From Herbaspirillum sp. Sphag64 (GTDB taxonomy: Bacteria; Pseudomonadota; Gammaproteobacteria; Burkholderiales; Burkholderiaceae_D), in the NCBI RefSeq assembly GCF_014192645.1, contig NZ_JACHYE010000017.1, positions 1 to 60,481 of the forward strand: a DNA stretch of 60,481 nucleotides, in the 5' to 3' direction. The notes beneath the pieces are model-generated. The model did no database searches. It worked only from the letters and a program-made list of their open reading frames with translations, and was not told where the DNA came from. A program made the translations under genes and the position numbers. How positions within the stretch are numbered: the stretch's first letter is position 1; every line of letters begins with the position of its first letter. Below are positions 27,334 to 35,878 of this stretch, piece after piece.

Positions 27334-27351
27334 TAGCAGGATGATCAGCAA

Positions 27352-28824
27352 TCACATCAGAATGATGTCGTACTGCTCTTGTGGATAGTCGCTTTGCACC
27401 TGCAGCGAAATCGGTTTTTTGATGAAATCGCCCAGCATGGCCAGATGCTGTGATTCTTCTTCCAGGAACAGATCAACCACCACCTGTGCCGCCAGGATGC
27501 GGAACTCACGTGGGTTGAACTGCTTGGCTTCACGCAGTACTTCGCGCAGGATTTCGTAGCACACGGTACGTGGCGTTTTTACTTGGCCCTTGCCCTGGCA
27601 GGCAGGACAGGTTTCACACAGGATGTGTGCCAGCGACTCTCGTGTGCGTTTGCGCGTCATTTCCACTAGCCCCAGCGTCGAGAAGCTGGAGACGGAAATC
27701 TTGGTGCGGTCACGTTGCAGCGCCTTGTTCAGCTCAGACAGGACAGCTGCCCGGTGCTCAAGGTTCTCCATATCAATGAAATCAAGGATGATAATTCCAC
27801 CCAGATTACGCAGGCGCAGCTGGCGCGCAATGGCATGCGCCGCCTCCAGATTGGTCTTGAAGATGGTGTCGTCGAAGTTGCGGCCATTGACGAAGCTGCC
27901 GGTATTGACATCGATAGTCGTCATGGCTTCGGTCTGGTCCACAATCAGATAGCCCCCCGACTTGAGATCGACCCGGCGCCCCAGCGCACGTTCGATTTCT
28001 TCCTCGACACCATACAGATCAAACAACGGACGTTCGCCGCGATAATGCATCAGCCGTGGCAATACCGACGGGGTGTACAGCGTGGCAAATTCCTGCAGCA
28101 TCTGGAAGTTCTCGCGCGAGTCGACCTGAATGCTGGAGGTGTCGTCACTGACAAAGTCACGTAACACGCGTTGCGCCAGATTCAGATCCTGATACATCAG
28201 CGTGGTCGGTGGCTTGGTCTTGGTCTGGCTGCTGATGCTGGCCCAGGTCTTGCGCAGGTATTCCACATCCATCTGCAAATCGGCATCGGCGGCATCTTCG
28301 GCCATGGTGCGGATAATGAACCCCCCTTTTTCTTCCGGCGGCAACAGGCTTTGTACCTTGCTGCGCAATCGGTCCCGCTCGGCTTCATTCTCAATGCGTT
28401 GCGAAATACCAATATGATGATCTTGCGGCAGATACACCAGCATGCGACCGGCAATGGAGATTTGCGTCGAAAGCCGTGCCCCTTTGGTGCCGATCGGATC
28501 CTTGATCACCTGCACGGTAATGGTCTGGCCATCGAAGAGCAGCTTCTCGATCGGAATATGCGGTGCGCTCTGACCGCCATGGCCATCATGTGCCTTGGCT
28601 TCCCAGATATCGGCGACGTGCAGGAAGGCAGCGCGTTCCAGACCGATGTCGATAAAGGCTGACTGCATGCCCGGCAAGACGCGCACGACCTTGCCCAGAT
28701 AAATGTTGCCGGCCAGTCCGCGCGACAACGTGCGCTCAATATGCAGTTCCTGCACCGCGCCTTGCAGGATCAGGGCAACGCGGGTTTCCTGCGGGGTGAT
28801 GTTGATCAGGATATCTTCGTTCAT
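27352..28824 (-). CDS. rng: Ribonuclease G
   Basis: Endoribonuclease of the RNase E/G family (490 aa) that matures 16S rRNA 5' ends and degrades mRNAs. S1 domain at the N-terminus (RTLSRGLAGNIYLGKVVRVLPGMQSAFIDIGLERAAFLH), catalytic DNase-I-like region with IDVNTGSFVNGRN, and the zinc-link cysteines CETCPACQGKG. The ATG at 28824 (MNEDILIN) is the family start; the frame runs on to 29100 but that part overlaps maf. Last gene of the hemF-nadD-rsfS-rlmH-maf-rng block. Length matches RNase G, not the longer RNase E. Confidence 0.95.
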   Translation of the reverse strand: MNEDILINITPQETRVALILQGAVQELHIERTLSRGLAGNIYLGKVVRVLPGMQSAFIDIGLERAAFLHVADIWEAKAHDGHGGQSAPHIPIEKLLFDGQTITVQVIKDPIGTKGARLSTQISIAGRMLVYLPQDHHIGISQRIENEAERDRLRSKVQSLLPPEEKGGFIIRTMAEDAADADLQMDVEYLRKTWASISSQTKTKPPTTLMYQDLNLAQRVLRDFVSDDTSSIQVDSRENFQMLQEFATLYTPSVLPRLMHYRGERPLFDLYGVEEEIERALGRRVDLKSGGYLIVDQTEAMTTIDVNTGSFVNGRNFDDTIFKTNLEAAHAIARQLRLRNLGGIIILDFIDMENLEHRAAVLSELNKALQRDRTKISVSSFSTLGLVEMTRKRTRESLAHILCETCPACQGKGQVKTPRTVCYEILREVLREAKQFNPREFRILAAQVVVDLFLEEESQHLAMLGDFIKKPISLQVQSDYPQEQYDIILM

Positions 28825-28882
28825 GTGACCTGTTGTTTTATTGTTTAAATGGGGAATGACGGGAGCACGGGCAGGCGCGGTA

Positions 28883-29500
28883 TCAGAGTGTGGTCGGTGG
28901 CAGCATCCGCAACCCGGCCTTTTGCAGCAACTGTGTCGTCTCGTACAAGGGCAGTCCCATAATCCCGGAGTGGCTGCCGGCAATCTCCTTGATGAACATC
29001 GAGGCCAGACCCTGAATGCCGTAGCCACCGGCCTTATCGTAAGGCTCCTGCGTGGCACAGTAGCTGCGGATAGTCTCTTCGTTGAGCGTATCGAAGGCAA
29101 CGTCGGAGTATTGGGTGATTTGCCACATCTGTTCTTGCCAGGCCACGGCGATGCTGGTCAGTACCTGGTGGGTGCGGCCGGACAGGCGTGTGATCATCGC
29201 CACTGCCTCGTTGAAGTCGGCGGGTTTGCCCAAAATCAGTTCGTCTACGACTACTGTCGTATCGGCGGCCAGTATCGGCCGGGCCAGCAATTGCCGGTGC
29301 AACATGGTCTGGCGTGCTGACAAGAGCTTGTCGCGCGTGACGCGGGCGACATAGTCGGCAGGTGCTTCATTGGGCAGTACCTGCTCATCGACTTCCTTGT
29401 CGGTCAGCAGCAGTTCAAAGTCGATGCCGATCTGGCGCAGCAACTCACGGCGACGTGGACTTTTGGAAGCGAGGTAAATCTTTTTGTCGGCAAGTTTCAT
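28883..29500 (-). CDS. maf: Maf-like nucleoside triphosphate pyrophosphatase (YhdE type)
   Basis: House-cleaning dTTP/UTP-type pyrophosphatase of 205 aa. IYLASKSPRRRELLRQIG is the Maf nucleotide-binding loop; ILAADTTVVVDELILGKP carries the catalytic Asp residues; EPYDKAGGYGIQG is the C-terminal family motif. It precedes rng, as in many proteobacteria, and is separated from rlmH by about 57 bp. dTTP/UTP specificity is inferred by similarity to YhdE rather than the m7GTP-specific YceF. Confidence 0.92.
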   Translation of the reverse strand: MKLADKKIYLASKSPRRRELLRQIGIDFELLLTDKEVDEQVLPNEAPADYVARVTRDKLLSARQTMLHRQLLARPILAADTTVVVDELILGKPADFNEAVAMITRLSGRTHQVLTSIAVAWQEQMWQITQYSDVAFDTLNEETIRSYCATQEPYDKAGGYGIQGLASMFIKEIAGSHSGIMGLPLYETTQLLQKAGLRMLPPTTL

Positions 29501-29557
29501 GAGACAACACTTTTCGGTATGGTTCCGACTTGCGGCTGGCGCACTTGCTCGGCATGT

Positions 29558-30028
29558 TCAGACGCGATGGTACGGATGATTCTGAGTAATCGACCAAGCC
29601 CGGTAGAGCTGTTCGGCCAGCAGTACACGCACCATCCCATGTGGCAGGGTCATGCTGGAAATGCGTACCAGCATGTCAGCATTGGCCTTGAAGCCAGCAT
29701 CCAGGCCATCGGCTCCGCCGATGATGAAGGCCACGTCACGGCCATCCTGCTGCCATTGCGTCAGCAACTGCGACAGCTGCACGCTGGTGAGGTCCTTGCC
29801 ATGTTCATCCAGAGCGACGATGCGCGCTCCTTTTGGCAGGGCGGCTTCAATCTTGCTGCGTTCCTGAGCCATCACGGTTTCGGCGGTTCTACTGCCGGAT
29901 CGTTCAATCGGCTTGATTTCCTTCAGGAGGATGCGGCATTCCGCCGGCATCCTCTTGCTATATTCATTGAAGCCGGTTGCAATCCAGTCCGGCATCTTGT
30001 GGCCGACGGCGGTAATGATGAGCTGCAT
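29558..30028 (-). CDS. rlmH: 23S rRNA pseudouridine1915 N3-methyltransferase
   Basis: SPOUT-class methyltransferase of 156 aa acting on helix 69 of assembled 70S ribosomes. N-terminal [28 protein letters not shown], the knot segments [19 protein letters not shown] and [12 protein letters not shown], and the C-terminal [24 protein letters not shown] are the RlmH hallmarks. It begins 23 bp after the rsfS stop, the standard rsfS-rlmH arrangement. Confidence 0.96.
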   Translation of the reverse strand: MQLIITAVGHKMPDWIATGFNEYSKRMPAECRILLKEIKPIERSGSRTAETVMAQERSKIEAALPKGARIVALDEHGKDLTSVQLSQLLTQWQQDGRDVAFIIGGADGLDAGFKANADMLVRISSMTLPHGMVRVLLAEQLYRAWSITQNHPYHRV

Positions 30029-30051
30029 GGCTCACAATGCCGACGCGGTCA

Positions 30052-30837
30052 TCAAGCCTTGGCGCGCGGTGCACGCTTGGCTGGCGCCTTCTTCGGAGCA
30101 GTTGCGCTCTTCGGTGCGGCGACCTTGATGGTCTTGCCAACAGCTTTTTTCGCTGGCGCAGCCCTTTTAGCGGTGCCAGTTGCCGTCTTGGTGGTACCGG
30201 CAGTGGTCGATGCACGTGGCTTGCGTACTGTTTTACCAGTCGTGCCAGCGCTGCTTCCTGTCGCCGAGCTGGTGCTGCGGGTTGTGCGTGCGGTACCAGT
30301 GGTGGTGCGTACGGTTTTGGTTGCCGCAGTAGTGCCAGTAGCAGCGCGCGGTTTGCGGGCCGGTTTCTTTGGCTCGTCATCATCCAACGCCTGGCTGGCC
30401 TCGACCGCTTCAGCCTGGGCACGGGTGCGACGCATCTTGGTTGGTGGGCTGTCTTCTGCTGCACGTTTGGCCGCAGCCGTCGATGCGACGCGCTTGGCAG
30501 CGCCGAGCTTGACTTCCTTTTCGCCCCAGATTTCTTCCAGGCGATAGTAGGCACGGATAGCCGGTTGCATGATGTGGACGATCATGTCGCCCAAGTCAAC
30601 CAGTACCCATTCGCCGGTGTCTTCACCTTCGATACTGATGACATTGCCACCTTTGGCCTTGACCTTGTCGCGCACTGATGCTGCCAGTGCCTTGGTTTGC
30701 CGGTTGGAGGTGCCGGAAGCAATCGCCACGCGGTCAAACAGGCTGGTCAGGTGGGTGGTGTCAAAGATCTTGATATCTTGCGCCTTGACGTCTTCCAGTG
30801 CGTCGACGACGGCGGTTTGCAGTTTTTTGATGTCCAT
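30052..30837 (-). CDS. rsfS: Ribosomal silencing factor RsfS with long basic tail
   Basis: Binds uL14 on the large subunit and blocks subunit joining in starvation. Residues 1-112 are a complete RsfS domain (VVDALEDVKAQDIKIFDTT, ASGTSNRQTKALAASV, WVLVDLGDMIVHIMQPAIRAYYRLEEIWG). Residues about 113-261 form a low-complexity tail rich in Lys, Arg, Ala, Thr and Pro (AAKKA/APKKAP-type repeats) that resembles histone H1-like tails. Common RsfS proteins are about 105-120 aa, so the tail more than doubles the length. The frame is unbroken and the base use normal, so the tail looks real. Its start overlaps the nadD stop by one base. Confidence 0.93.
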   Translation of the reverse strand: MDIKKLQTAVVDALEDVKAQDIKIFDTTHLTSLFDRVAIASGTSNRQTKALAASVRDKVKAKGGNVISIEGEDTGEWVLVDLGDMIVHIMQPAIRAYYRLEEIWGEKEVKLGAAKRVASTAAAKRAAEDSPPTKMRRTRAQAEAVEASQALDDDEPKKPARKPRAATGTTAATKTVRTTTGTARTTRSTSSATGSSAGTTGKTVRKPRASTTAGTTKTATGTAKRAAPAKKAVGKTIKVAAPKSATAPKKAPAKRAPRAKA

Positions 30838-31508
30838 TAGTTTTGATAGAGATGATGTTGTTCGATATAGTCTAGCACCCCGGCCGGAATCAGCGACTCC
30901 GGTCTTTCGCCGCGTTGCAGCAAGGAACGGATCTCGGTTGATGAAATGTCAACCTCCAGACTGGATGCCAGATAGGCTTTGCCGTGCGCGGTGTTGCGTA
31001 TTTCCTGTCGGGTGCCGGCACGGCGGGTAAATTCTTTCATCACCACCTTCGGTACCTGTGCGGCATCGATGCCGAAGCCGGGGCGAGAGGCCGCGCACAG
31101 GTGCGCATAGTCGAACAGTTGCTGCCAGCCTTGCCAGGTGTCAAGGTGTTGCAACTGATCGGCACCCATCAGAAAGACGATGGATACTTCGTCACCCAGT
31201 TCAGCGCGCAAGGCTTGCAGGGTGTCGATGGTGTAGGTTGGGGTAGTGCGGCGAATCTCTTGCTGGTCGATCACGACCGGTACCAGTTGTGCACCAAAGG
31301 CGCGTTGTACCATTTCCACACGGTCTGCGGGTGACGCTTGCAAACCGTGTTTCTGCCAGGGGTTGCCGGCAGGAATGACGCGTAGTTCATCCGGCTGCAA
31401 CCAGCCGACAAAATGCTCGCCCAGCGCGACGTGACCGTTGTGGACCGGATCAAAACTGCCACCCAGCACGGCGATGCAGCGCCGTGCCTGTTGCTCGGAA
31501 TGGGTCAT
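30837..31508 (-). CDS. nadD: Nicotinate-nucleotide adenylyltransferase
   Basis: Makes deamido-NAD from nicotinate mononucleotide and ATP. The N-terminal [19 protein letters not shown] has the nucleotidyltransferase H-x-[20 protein letters not shown] and the C-terminal [10 protein letters not shown] are family motifs. The ATG at 31508 overlaps the hemF stop by 4 bp and has AAGGA nine bases upstream; a TTG at 31517 lies too close to that site. Part of the hemF-nadD-rsfS-rlmH-maf-rng block. Confidence 0.95.
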   Translation of the reverse strand: MTHSEQQARRCIAVLGGSFDPVHNGHVALGEHFVGWLQPDELRVIPAGNPWQKHGLQASPADRVEMVQRAFGAQLVPVVIDQQEIRRTTPTYTIDTLQALRAELGDEVSIVFLMGADQLQHLDTWQGWQQLFDYAHLCAASRPGFGIDAAQVPKVVMKEFTRRAGTRQEIRNTAHGKAYLASSLEVDISSTEIRSLLQRGERPESLIPAGVLDYIEQHHLYQN

Positions 31509-32500
31509 GACAGCCAATCCTTGTGTACCAGGAAGTCACTGTAAAGGGCGGCCTCCGGGCTACCCGCTTGTGGCTGCCAGTTATAGCGCCATTTCACGAC
31601 CGGCGGCAGCGACATCAGAATGGATTCGGTGCGGCCTCCTGATTGCAAGCCAAACAGGGTGCCGCGATCAAGCACCAGATTGAATTCGACATAGCGACCC
31701 CGGCGATACGCCTGGAAATCACGTTCGCGCTCACCGAACGGCAGATCCTTGCGCTGTTGCACAATTGGTGCATAGGCACCGATGAAACTGTCGCCGACGT
31801 TACGCAGCAGCGCAAAGCTGTCCTCGAAGGGCAGGTGATTGAGGTCGTCAAAGAAGATCCCGCCAACCCCGCGCGGTTCCTGGCGGTGTTTGAGGTAGAA
31901 GTAGTCGTCACACCATTGCTTGTAGCGGGCATGCAGATCGTCACCAAACGGTGCCAGCGCATCACGGCAACTGCGGTGGAAGTGTTGAGCATCTTCCACA
32001 AAACCATAATACGGTGTGAGATCCATTCCACCGCCAAACCACCAGACCGGTTCCTGGCCCTCGGCACTGGCGATGAAGAAGCGCACATTCATGTGTACCG
32101 TTGGCGCATAAGGATTGCGTGGATGCAGCACCAGCGACACGCCCATCGCTTCCCATTGACGTCCAGCAATGTCAGGCCGATTAGCGGCGGCTGAGGGCGG
32201 CAGGCTGGTACCCATGACATGGGAAAATCCCACGCCGCCGCGCTCGAAAACCTGGCCTTCCTCAATGATGCGTGATGTCCCGCCACCGCCTTCTGGACGT
32301 TGCCAGGAGTCGCTCAGGAAAGGGGTGCCATCGATCTGCTCCAGTGCCGCGACGATGCGGTGTTGCAGATCTTGCAGATAGGCTTTGACAATAGATGCAG
32401 AAGCAACAGGGGTGGTTGATGTCACGGCGCGAAACGGTAGCGAGGCATGGGTGGGAAGGCGTGCAGTGTGCTTATCATCAAAATCAGGTTGAGACGTCAC
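31505..32500 (-). CDS. hemF: Oxygen-dependent coproporphyrinogen III oxidase
   Basis: 331-aa enzyme of heme synthesis that decarboxylates two propionates of coproporphyrinogen III using O2. Family segments seen: [69 protein letters not shown], and [31 protein letters not shown]. It is about 25 aa longer at the N-terminus than E. coli HemF; the first 30 residues are unconserved, so a later start is possible. It heads the block ending in rng. Confidence 0.95.
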   Translation of the reverse strand: MTSQPDFDDKHTARLPTHASLPFRAVTSTTPVASASIVKAYLQDLQHRIVAALEQIDGTPFLSDSWQRPEGGGGTSRIIEEGQVFERGGVGFSHVMGTSLPPSAAANRPDIAGRQWEAMGVSLVLHPRNPYAPTVHMNVRFFIASAEGQEPVWWFGGGMDLTPYYGFVEDAQHFHRSCRDALAPFGDDLHARYKQWCDDYFYLKHRQEPRGVGGIFFDDLNHLPFEDSFALLRNVGDSFIGAYAPIVQQRKDLPFGERERDFQAYRRGRYVEFNLVLDRGTLFGLQSGGRTESILMSLPPVVKWRYNWQPQAGSPEAALYSDFLVHKDWLS

Positions 32501-32616
32501 TTCAGTCTGAACATCAGACTCTGCAACAATGATCTGACAGGCTTGTCACGCAAAAATACCCCGCGATTGTACCCTGCCGGCCCGTCCGGGGATAGCCCGT
32601 CCGGTTTTTACGGTGT

Positions 32617-33474
32617 TCAGTCAGCCTGCTTGAGCTCAGGTGATTGTGGGGTTGGTGCAATGCGGCCTTGATTGATAACCTGATAAGCAGCCGGTGCCGG
32701 CCATCCTGCTTCAGCGCAAGTTGCGGCAATGATACGGTTGGTATCGTTATAGACCTGGCCATAGGAGGGCGTCGGCGCATGCACGCGTACCGCCAGCAAG
32801 GTACCGAGCGCATTGAATTCCACAATCAGTACCGATGGCGCAGGGGTCTCCAGCACGTTGGCAATCTTTGCCACATTGGCGCTCAGACGCTCAATGGCTG
32901 CGCTGGGATCAACGCCATAGGCGATCTGGCAACGCAGATCAATGCGGCGGGTTGGCTGAACGTTGTAGTTGATGATGATGTCAGAGAACAGCTTGTTGTT
33001 GCCGATGGTCACGCGCAGGTTGTTGTCGGTGAGCATGGTGGTGGTCACCAGTCCAATCTCGGTGATGCTGCCAGTCTGACCGGCTGCGCTGATGTAGTCA
33101 CCGACCTTGAACGGGCGCAGCACCACCAGAAATACCCCTGCAGCAAAGTTCGAGAGCAGGCCCGACCAGGCCACGCCCAGCGCGACGCCAACCGCTCCGA
33201 TCATGGCTGCAAATGAGGTGGTTGGTACGCCGCACACTTCCAGAATGCCCATCACCAGGAAGATCCGCAGACCGACCTGTATTGCAGAGATGGCATAGTT
33301 GACCAGCGTCGGCTCTAGCAGACGCGTATTGAGCATACGCCGAATGACCTTGGCGAACGTATTGACGGCCATGCTGCCGACGACCCAGATCGCGATCGCC
33401 AGTAATACCTTGAGGCCAAATGGCATCAGGATATTGTTGATAAGGTTGTCCAGATTGAGCAGATGTTTTTCCAC
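32617..33474 (-). CDS. Small-conductance mechanosensitive channel (MscS family)
   Basis: 285-aa inner-membrane channel opening on hypo-osmotic shock. Three hydrophobic segments in the first 125 residues; TM3 has the Ala/Gly pattern AAMIGAVGVALGVAWSGLLSNFAAGVFLVVLRPFKVGDYI, as in MscS. The cytoplasmic beta domain follows (VTTTMLTDNNLRVTIGNNKLFSD). Length matches E. coli MscS (286 aa). It lies between purD and hemF on the same strand but with its own spacing; no regulatory signal was recognised. Confidence 0.9.
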   Translation of the reverse strand: MEKHLLNLDNLINNILMPFGLKVLLAIAIWVVGSMAVNTFAKVIRRMLNTRLLEPTLVNYAISAIQVGLRIFLVMGILEVCGVPTTSFAAMIGAVGVALGVAWSGLLSNFAAGVFLVVLRPFKVGDYISAAGQTGSITEIGLVTTTMLTDNNLRVTIGNNKLFSDIIINYNVQPTRRIDLRCQIAYGVDPSAAIERLSANVAKIANVLETPAPSVLIVEFNALGTLLAVRVHAPTPSYGQVYNDTNRIIAATCAEAGWPAPAAYQVINQGRIAPTPQSPELKQAD

Positions 33475-33560
33475 GGTATTTCCTTTGTTCTTGGGTAGTC
33501 AGGTGCTGATTTAGTGCACCAACTAGGCTGATTTGTTGCACCGGGCTAAGTACAAAATTG

Positions 33561-33594
33561 AAAAAACCTCGCAAACACTGGTTTTGCGAGGTTT
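33561..33594 (-). terminator. Terminator downstream of purD
   Basis: Twelve-bp stem AAACCTCGCAAA / TTTGCGAGGTTT with a 7-nt loop. Read on the minus strand it ends in six Ts, about 35 bp after the purD stop. Confidence 0.85.
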
Positions 33595-33628
33595 CAGCGC
33601 GCAGGCTTCTGGTGAGCCGCGCTTCGGC

Positions 33629-34897
33629 TCAGCGCTTGAGTGCGCGCCAGCCGATATCGCGGCGCAGTTGCGCACCTTCGAAGTGAATCAGATCAGTAGC
33701 GGCATAGGCTTGTTTCTGTGCCATCTTGACGCTGTCGCCCAGTCCCACCACGCACAGCACACGGCCACCGGAGGTGGTCAGCTTGCTGTCATGCAAAGTG
33801 GTGCCAGCATGGAAGGTGACGCAATCTTCAGTCTCGGCCGGGATGTCGGTGATCAGATCGCCCTTGCGCGGTGCATCAGGGTAACCGGCCGCAGCCATCA
33901 CTACGCCTAGTGCAGTGCGGCGATCCCATTCCAGCTCAATCGAGTCGAGCGTGCCACTCACCGAGTGTTCCAGTACCGTCAACAGGTCGGTCTTCAGACG
34001 CGCCATGATCGGCTGGGTTTCCGGGTCACCCATACGACAGTTGAATTCCAGTGTCTTCGGATTGCCCTTGTCGTCGATCATCAGGCCCGCATACAGGAAA
34101 CCGGTGAAGTTGATACCATCCTTGGCCATCCCTTGTACGGTCGGCACGATGATTTCACGCATTACACGTGCATGCAGTGCTGGCGTGACGATTGGCGCTG
34201 GCGAGTAAGCACCCATACCGCCGGTATTGGGACCCTGATCGTTATCTTGCAGCCGCTTGTGGTCCTGGCTGGTTGCCAGTGGCAGGATGTTCTTGCCATC
34301 GACCATGACAATGAAGCTGGCTTCTTCGCCGGCCAGGAATTCCTCGATCACCACGCGTGCACCAGCGTCACCCAGCTTGTTGTCGGACAGCATCATGTCG
34401 ACTGCGTCGTGCGCTTCCTGCAGCGTCATCGCAACCACGACGCCCTTGCCAGCAGCCAGGCCGTCGGCCTTGATCACGATCGGTGCACCTTTTTGATCGA
34501 TGTAGTCGTGGGCCGCCTTGAGTTCGGAAAAGGTCTGGTATTCGGCAGTTGGGATGTTGTGGCGATGCATGAAGGACTTGGCGAAGTCCTTGGAGCTTTC
34601 CAGTTGCGCGGCTTCCCGTGTGGGACCAAAAATCTTCAGGCCACGGGCGCGAAACACATTCACGATACCAGCTGCCAGCGGCACTTCAGGGCCAACCAGC
34701 GTGATGGCGACATGTTCTTTTTCGACAAAGTCGGCCAGCTCATGGAGATCGGTAATGGCGATATTTTCCAGGCGCTCATCGAGTGCAGTACCGCCGTTGC
34801 CGGGCGCCACATAGACGGTCTGGATGCGGGGCGATTGGGCGATTTTCCAGGCCAGTGCGTGTTCGCGACCGCCAGAACCTACAACGAGAATTTTCAT
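33629..34897 (-). CDS. purD: Phosphoribosylamine-glycine ligase
   Basis: Second enzyme of purine synthesis (GAR synthetase), 422 aa, ATP-grasp fold. MKILVVGSGGREHALAWKIAQS opens the N-domain; LVGPEVPLAAGIVN, GAPIVIKADGLAAGKGVVVA (ATP-binding), QDHKRLQDNDQGPNTGGMGAYSPAP and FNCRMGDPETQPIM are the PurD motifs. The ATG at 34897 fits the family start; a GTG three codons earlier is less likely. It lies 31 bp downstream of yebC. Confidence 0.97.
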   Translation of the reverse strand: MKILVVGSGGREHALAWKIAQSPRIQTVYVAPGNGGTALDERLENIAITDLHELADFVEKEHVAITLVGPEVPLAAGIVNVFRARGLKIFGPTREAAQLESSKDFAKSFMHRHNIPTAEYQTFSELKAAHDYIDQKGAPIVIKADGLAAGKGVVVAMTLQEAHDAVDMMLSDNKLGDAGARVVIEEFLAGEEASFIVMVDGKNILPLATSQDHKRLQDNDQGPNTGGMGAYSPAPIVTPALHARVMREIIVPTVQGMAKDGINFTGFLYAGLMIDDKGNPKTLEFNCRMGDPETQPIMARLKTDLLTVLEHSVSGTLDSIELEWDRRTALGVVMAAAGYPDAPRKGDLITDIPAETEDCVTFHAGTTLHDSKLTTSGGRVLCVVGLGDSVKMAQKQAYAATDLIHFEGAQLRRDIGWRALKR

Positions 34898-34927
34898 GGG
34901 AAGCACTATCTTTAAAGGTTGACCAGC

Positions 34928-35653
34928 TTACTCTTCGATCACGGCGTTGCTATAGATCTCTTGGACATCATCGAGGTTTTCCAGGGCGTCGAGCAGTTTC
35001 TGCATCTTGATTGCATCGTCGCCGGTGAAGACGGTCTCGGTAGCCGGTTTCATGATGATTTCTGCCATTTCGGCCTTGAAGCCAGCTTGTTCCATGGCGC
35101 TCTTGACGGCCGCAAAATCGTGCGGTGGCGTCAACACTTCGATACCACCTTCGTCGTCGGTAATGACGTCTTCAGCGCCCGCTTCGAGGGCAGCTTCCAT
35201 GACTGCATCTTCGTTGGTGCCGGGCGCGTAGAGCAATTGACCACAGTGCTTGAACATGAAGGAGACCGAGCCTTCGGTACCCATGTTGCCGCCAAACTTG
35301 GAGAACGCGTGACGCACTTCAGCCACGGTGCGGATACGGTTATCAGTCATGCAGTCAACGATAATGGCCGCACCATTGATGCCATAGCCCTCGTAACGCA
35401 CTTCTTCATAGTTCACGCCATCCAGGGTGCCGGTGCCGCGCTGAATCGCACGGGTGACGTTGTCCTTGGGCATGTTGGCATCGGCCGCCTTGTCGACCGC
35501 CAGACGCAGACGCGGGTTGGCATCTGCGTCGCCCCCCCCCATACGGGCAGCAACAGTGATTTCCTTGATCAGGCGCGTCCAGATCTTGCCGCGCTTTTCG
35601 TCCTGACGGCCCTTACGGTGTTGAATATTGGCCCATTTGCTGTGTCCAGCCAT
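34928..35653 (-). CDS. yebC: YebC/PmpR-family probable transcriptional regulator
   Basis: 241-aa cytoplasmic protein beginning [25 protein letters not shown], the invariant YebC start. Other signatures: [40 protein letters not shown] and the acidic middle domain. The family includes DNA-binding regulators, and recent work links members to translation through poly-proline stretches. A run of nine Gs encodes the Gly-Gly-Gly near residue 39. It is upstream of purD and divergent from the SNF2 helicase. Confidence 0.93.
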   Translation of the reverse strand: MAGHSKWANIQHRKGRQDEKRGKIWTRLIKEITVAARMGGGDADANPRLRLAVDKAADANMPKDNVTRAIQRGTGTLDGVNYEEVRYEGYGINGAAIIVDCMTDNRIRTVAEVRHAFSKFGGNMGTEGSVSFMFKHCGQLLYAPGTNEDAVMEAALEAGAEDVITDDEGGIEVLTPPHDFAAVKSAMEQAGFKAEMAEIIMKPATETVFTGDDAIKMQKLLDALENLDDVQEIYSNAVIEE

Positions 35654-35769
35654 GATGAATCTTTCCTGCCTTGATGAAGCACCTTCGAACAGCCTCGCGT
35701 ATCGTCAGGGAAGCCGGGGAAGTCAAAGAACTTCGTCGAATTTCCCGGATTGAACGCGATTGCAGCCGA

Positions 35770-35795
35770 TTGACGAAAGGTGTTCTAGTTATAAT
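35770..35795 (+). promoter_or_regulatory. Weak promoter candidate for the SNF2 helicase
   Basis: TTGACG (35770-35775) and TATAAT (35790-35795) are good hexamers but only 14 bp apart, shorter than the usual 16-18 bp; the -10 alone may function with an activator. Confidence 0.35.
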
Positions 35796-35878
35796 CGACC
35801 CGGAATTTTATCATACCGTCCGATCCTCAAGCCCACCCACAACGCTTCCCTATTGCTTTTTGCTCCTGCACAAGTCGC

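Noticed and set aside
28825..29100. N-terminal extension of rng
   Set aside because: Overlaps maf in another frame and lacks RNase G homology.
33965..34915. A 316-codon plus-strand frame opposite purD
   Set aside because: Antisense to clear PurD motifs, with no recognisable protein features.
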